Shown here: positions 61,723-64,000 of the stretch, in pieces
How the letters are laid out: each line of letters starts with the position of its first letter
Numbering within the stretch: position 1 is the first letter of the stretch
Source of the DNA: Brachybacterium sp. YJGR34
Lineage (GTDB): Bacteria; Actinomycetota; Actinomycetes; Actinomycetales; Dermabacteraceae
Direction of reading: 5' to 3'
Assembly: GCF_003347015.1 (NCBI RefSeq)
Contig: NZ_PNFB01000010.1
Span: forward strand, 1-64,000
Length of the DNA stretch: 64,000 nucleotides
Translations under genes and position numbers: made by a program
Notes under the pieces: model-generated
The model's database searches: none
Told to the model about the DNA's origin: nothing
What the model saw: the letters and a program-made list of their open reading frames with translations, nothing else

Positions 61723-62739
61723 ATGCTGGGAGCGATGGTCGGGACGGCCCTGTGGTGGGGTCTCTACCTGCTGGTGTTCCGGCAGGATCGGCGCCGGGTG
61801 CGCAACGGGGTGCTGCTGCTGCTCGCCCTGTTCTCGAGCATCTCCCTGATCGGCCGACTGGTCTCCGAGACGATCCCGCTCGGCGCGCTGCTGGTGGGTG
61901 CGGGCGCGCTGCTGGCCGTGCTCGGTGTGATCGCCCTGGGAGTCTTCCTGGTCCTCAACGGACTGACGATGGTGCGCAAGGAGGGGCGTTCCCTGGGCAC
62001 GGCGCTGTCCGGTCTCGCCGGCCTCGCGCTGCTGGGCGCACCGGTGGTCTCGACCGCCCTGGTGCTGACGCTCACCCCAGTGGGGATCGGCCTGGGCATG
62101 CTGCTGGGTGTGATCGCGCTGCACGTGGGCCTCGCGTTCCTGGTGTTCCTGGGCGCCTCGGTGCCCTACCAGCTCTTCCCCCGGCAGCTGCAGACCACGG
62201 GGATCATCGTCCACGGCTCCGGGCTGATCGACGGACGGGTCCCGCCTCTCCTGCGCAGCCGCCTGGAGCGCGGTGTCACCGAGCGCGAGCGGCTGCTGGC
62301 CGCAGGGATCGACCCGCTGCTGGTGCCCTCCGGGGGTCGCGGCGAGGACGAGCCCCGTGCGGAGGGCGAGGCGATGGCCGAGTACCTGCTCCAGGAGGCC
62401 GGCGTCCCCGAGGACCGGGTCCGCGCCGAGACCGCGTCCCGCACCACGGAGGAGAACCTGATCTTCTCCCACCGGGTCCTCGACGAGGCGGGCCATCAGG
62501 GCCCCTACGTCGTCTCGACCAGTCGGTACCACGCCTTCCGCGCCGCGCTGCTGGCTCGGACGCTCGGCTACGAGGACGAGGCCATCGGCGGGCGGACGAC
62601 GTTCTACTACGTGCCCAGCGCCACCCTGCGCGAGTTCATCGCGATCCTGTCCTACCGCAAGATCTGGCTGACCGTGACGTTTCTGCCCTCGCTGGCCTTC
62701 GTCGGCCTCATCGTCCGGGCGGCGCTGCTGACGCAGTGA
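61723..62739 (+). CDS. YdcF-family membrane protein (DUF218)
   Basis: 338-aa protein with about five N-terminal TM helices (1-150), a DUF218/YdcF domain (~160-300) and a C-terminal TM helix. Domain marks are IIVHGSGLIDGRVPPLL, LVPSGGRGEDEPRAEGEAMA, ASRTTEENLIFS and VVSTSRYHAFRAALLAR. Relatives (SanA, ElyC) affect envelope or peptidoglycan precursor handling; YdcF binds SAM-like ligands. ATG 61723 follows GAGGAGG. Confidence 0.86.
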   Translation: MLGAMVGTALWWGLYLLVFRQDRRRVRNGVLLLLALFSSISLIGRLVSETIPLGALLVGAGALLAVLGVIALGVFLVLNGLTMVRKEGRSLGTALSGLAGLALLGAPVVSTALVLTLTPVGIGLGMLLGVIALHVGLAFLVFLGASVPYQLFPRQLQTTGIIVHGSGLIDGRVPPLLRSRLERGVTERERLLAAGIDPLLVPSGGRGEDEPRAEGEAMAEYLLQEAGVPEDRVRAETASRTTEENLIFSHRVLDEAGHQGPYVVSTSRYHAFRAALLARTLGYEDEAIGGRTTFYYVPSATLREFIAILSYRKIWLTVTFLPSLAFVGLIVRAALLTQ

Positions 62740-62768
62740 GCCGCCGGCGCGCTGTGCGCCGGCGGCTC
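62738..62768. terminator. Bidirectional terminator overlapping a stop codon
   Basis: Perfect 13-bp inverted repeat (62738-62750 and 62756-62768), 5-base loop. It begins inside the TGA of the YdcF gene and ends 20 bp from the convergent bioY stop. Confidence 0.85.
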
Positions 62769-62788
62769 GGATCCTGCGTGGTCAGGGG

Positions 62789-63406
62789 TCAGCGGCGCTC
62801 GTCGAGGGCGCGCACCCCGCGCCAGGCCGCGGGGATCAGGACCGCGGCGATCGCGGCCTTGACCAGGCCGCCCACGATGAACGGGAGCACACCGACCTCG
62901 AGGATGCCCACGAGGCCCAGCTGCGCGCCCATCACGGCGTTCAGGATCATCGCCAGGTAGGGGACGCCGACGAGGAAGGGCACCACGCTCGCGGCGACGA
63001 AGCCCACCAGGGCCAGCAGCGGCCGGCGGTCCCAGGCGCGCTCGGCGAACCAGCCGGCGACGAAGGCCGCGGGGACGAAGCCGAGGAGGAAGCCGAAGCT
63101 CGGCAGCAGCACCGCGGCGGGGCCCCCGGTGAACTCGGCGAAGACCGGTGCGCCGGCGAGCCCGACCAGCAGATAGGTCAGCAGCGCCGCCGCGCCGCGC
63201 CGCGACCCCAGCGAGGCCCCGACGAGGATCACGCCGAGGGTCTGGCCCGTGATCGGCACGATCGGCAGCGGGATCGTGACCTGGGCGAGCAGGGCGACGA
63301 CGCCCGCTCCGGCGAGCACGAGGCCCGCATCCCGCAGACGGGTGCGGTGCGGCGCGAGGGCATCGGCCAGGACGGGGCGGCGGACCGGGACGGCGAGCGC
63401 GGACAT
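62789..63406 (-). CDS. bioY: Biotin transporter BioY
   Basis: 205-aa ECF-type S component for biotin with six TM helices. Family marks are LAQVTIPLPIVPITGQTLGV, GAPVFAEFTGGPAAVLLPS (the GG...P loop) and FGFLLGFVPAAFVAGW. No bioM/bioN genes are adjacent, so it either works alone or borrows a shared energising module. I see no BirA box or riboswitch in front. Start ATG 63406 follows GAGGAG. Confidence 0.92.
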   Translation of the reverse strand: MSALAVPVRRPVLADALAPHRTRLRDAGLVLAGAGVVALLAQVTIPLPIVPITGQTLGVILVGASLGSRRGAAALLTYLLVGLAGAPVFAEFTGGPAAVLLPSFGFLLGFVPAAFVAGWFAERAWDRRPLLALVGFVAASVVPFLVGVPYLAMILNAVMGAQLGLVGILEVGVLPFIVGGLVKAAIAAVLIPAAWRGVRALDERR

Positions 63407-63510
63407 CGGACTCCTCGGGGGTGGAGATCATGGGGGTCGTGGACGGAAGGCCCCAGCCTAGTCGACGTGCCGCGCGGGACGAGCGGCAGGAGACCGGCGA
63501 GCAGGCACCC

Positions 63511-64000
63511 CTAGGACACCCCGAGGCGCGAGATGACTCCGAGGTCCTCGCGCGTCCACCAGCGGCCGTTCTCGCGGCGCTCCTGCGGGCTCGCGTAGCG
63601 GTACTCGCAGCACCGCACCCGCACCGCGGTGGGAGCGACCCCGTCGAAGGGGTCCACGCGCAGCAGGCGCCGGATCGCGGGGTCCCCGTCATGGATCCGC
63701 TCCAGCAGCGCCACGAACCAGTCCTGGGCTCCGGGACGCAGCGCGAGGAACCACATCTGCCAGTCCAGCCGCCGGTGGTATGGCGCGATCTGACGGGGGC
63801 GGCGGCAGGGGTCGCCGGGCTTGCCGCGGAACTCGTAGGGCCGCCACTCCCCCTCCCCCGCCGCCGCGGGATCCTCGGCGAGGGTCCCCTCGATGATCAG
63901 CTCGAGCCGCCGCCGCGTCATGGAGCCGAAGGCGCCGTAGGCATTGACGAGGTGGAAGCGGTTGAAGCTCGCGTTCATCAGCTGGTGCGAGGAGAAGAGA
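63511..64000 (-). CDS. Lipase maturation factor family protein, C-terminal part (cut by window end)
   Basis: The reading frame stays open to the window edge, so this is the last ~162 residues of a longer membrane protein. The segment NASFNRFHLVNAYGAFGSMT, then PYEFRGKPGDPCRRPRQIAP and LDWQMWFLALR, matches the soluble C-terminal domain of the LMF1 family, which in animals assists lipase folding in the ER. An internal ATG at 63978 is not the true start because frame and homology continue upstream (SSHQLMNAS). The N-terminal TM domain lies outside. Bacterial role unknown. Confidence 0.85.
   Translation of the reverse strand, partial: LFSSHQLMNASFNRFHLVNAYGAFGSMTRRRLELIIEGTLAEDPAAAGEGEWRPYEFRGKPGDPCRRPRQIAPYHRRLDWQMWFLALRPGAQDWFVALLERIHDGDPAIRRLLRVDPFDGVAPTAVRVRCCEYRYASPQERRENGRWWTREDLGVISRLGVS

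Noticed and set aside
62789..63406. Complete biotin ECF operon
   Set aside because: No bioM or bioN gene flanks bioY; the ECF ATPase and T genes at 4898-7509 belong to the UPF0397 cassette far away.

Overview
The window is about 70% G+C with densely packed genes and many ATGA or GTGA overlaps. It reads as a chromosomal segment of a high-GC Gram-positive actinobacterium. Pointers are a DUF222-HNH endonuclease, a DUF3263 protein, an FprA-type ferredoxin reductase, an orphan CIRCE-controlled groEL with a GGM tail, an actinobacterial-type Ung, and many leaderless starts (a TANNNT -10 box 6-7 nt before ATG). A Micrococcales member such as Brachybacterium/Dermabacteraceae is my best guess from protein character; it is not proven here. 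I see no integrase, transposase, CRISPR array, rRNA or plasmid gene. Base composition looks uniform, so this is core or ordinary accessory chromosome rather than an island.

Layout. 1-7.5 kb: a metal-type ArsR regulator with a CDF exporter; an LLM flavin oxidoreductase; an EEP nuclease/phosphatase; then a SAM hydrolase (DUF62) followed by a translationally coupled ECF importer (UPF0397 S component, fused double ATPase, EcfT). 7.5-10.5 kb: a complete TRAP transporter (P-Q-M) on the minus strand. 10.9-13.1 kb: an SRPBCC protein and a DUF222-HNH endonuclease with a possible DNA-damage promoter. 13.4-15.4 kb: groEL under two CIRCE elements. 15.5-25.2 kb: LytR_C, DUF3263, ung, membrane-anchored hypotheticals, tRNA-Thr, DsbA-like, a Ser/Thr kinase, AIM24 and FprA. 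25.2-33.4 kb: an aminotransferase, then an alpha-galactoside locus (GH36, two permeases, binding lipoprotein) ended by a convergent ROK repressor.

33.5-45.7 kb: hypotheticals, DUF47-PiT phosphate uptake, phosphoglucomutase, a Thr/Pro/Glu repeat surface protein, LMW tyrosine phosphatase, two GNATs, an App1-type phosphatase and an aldo/keto reductase. 45.7-53.3 kb: PEP carboxylase, an ehuBCDA-type ectoine uptake operon with a divergent GntR/FCD regulator, and tRNA-Ser. 53.3-64 kb: a BCP peroxiredoxin behind an RCK potassium channel, an HhH-DUF1801 fusion, a LacI regulator divergent from a zinc alcohol dehydrogenase and a UxaE-type tagaturonate epimerase, a CPBP protease with a C8 tract that may break its frame, DUF6328, YdcF, BioY, and the 3' part of a lipase maturation factor gene.

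The genes fit a heterotroph importing alpha-galactosides, compatible solutes, organic or sugar acids, biotin and probably a SAM-related compound. I found no convincing wholly new multi-gene system. The strongest leads are the SAM-hydrolase/ECF cassette, the C8-tract frameshift in the CPBP gene, the isolated UxaE locus, the HNH gene's promoter, and the unusually clear leaderless-promoter grammar, which also settles several start codons.
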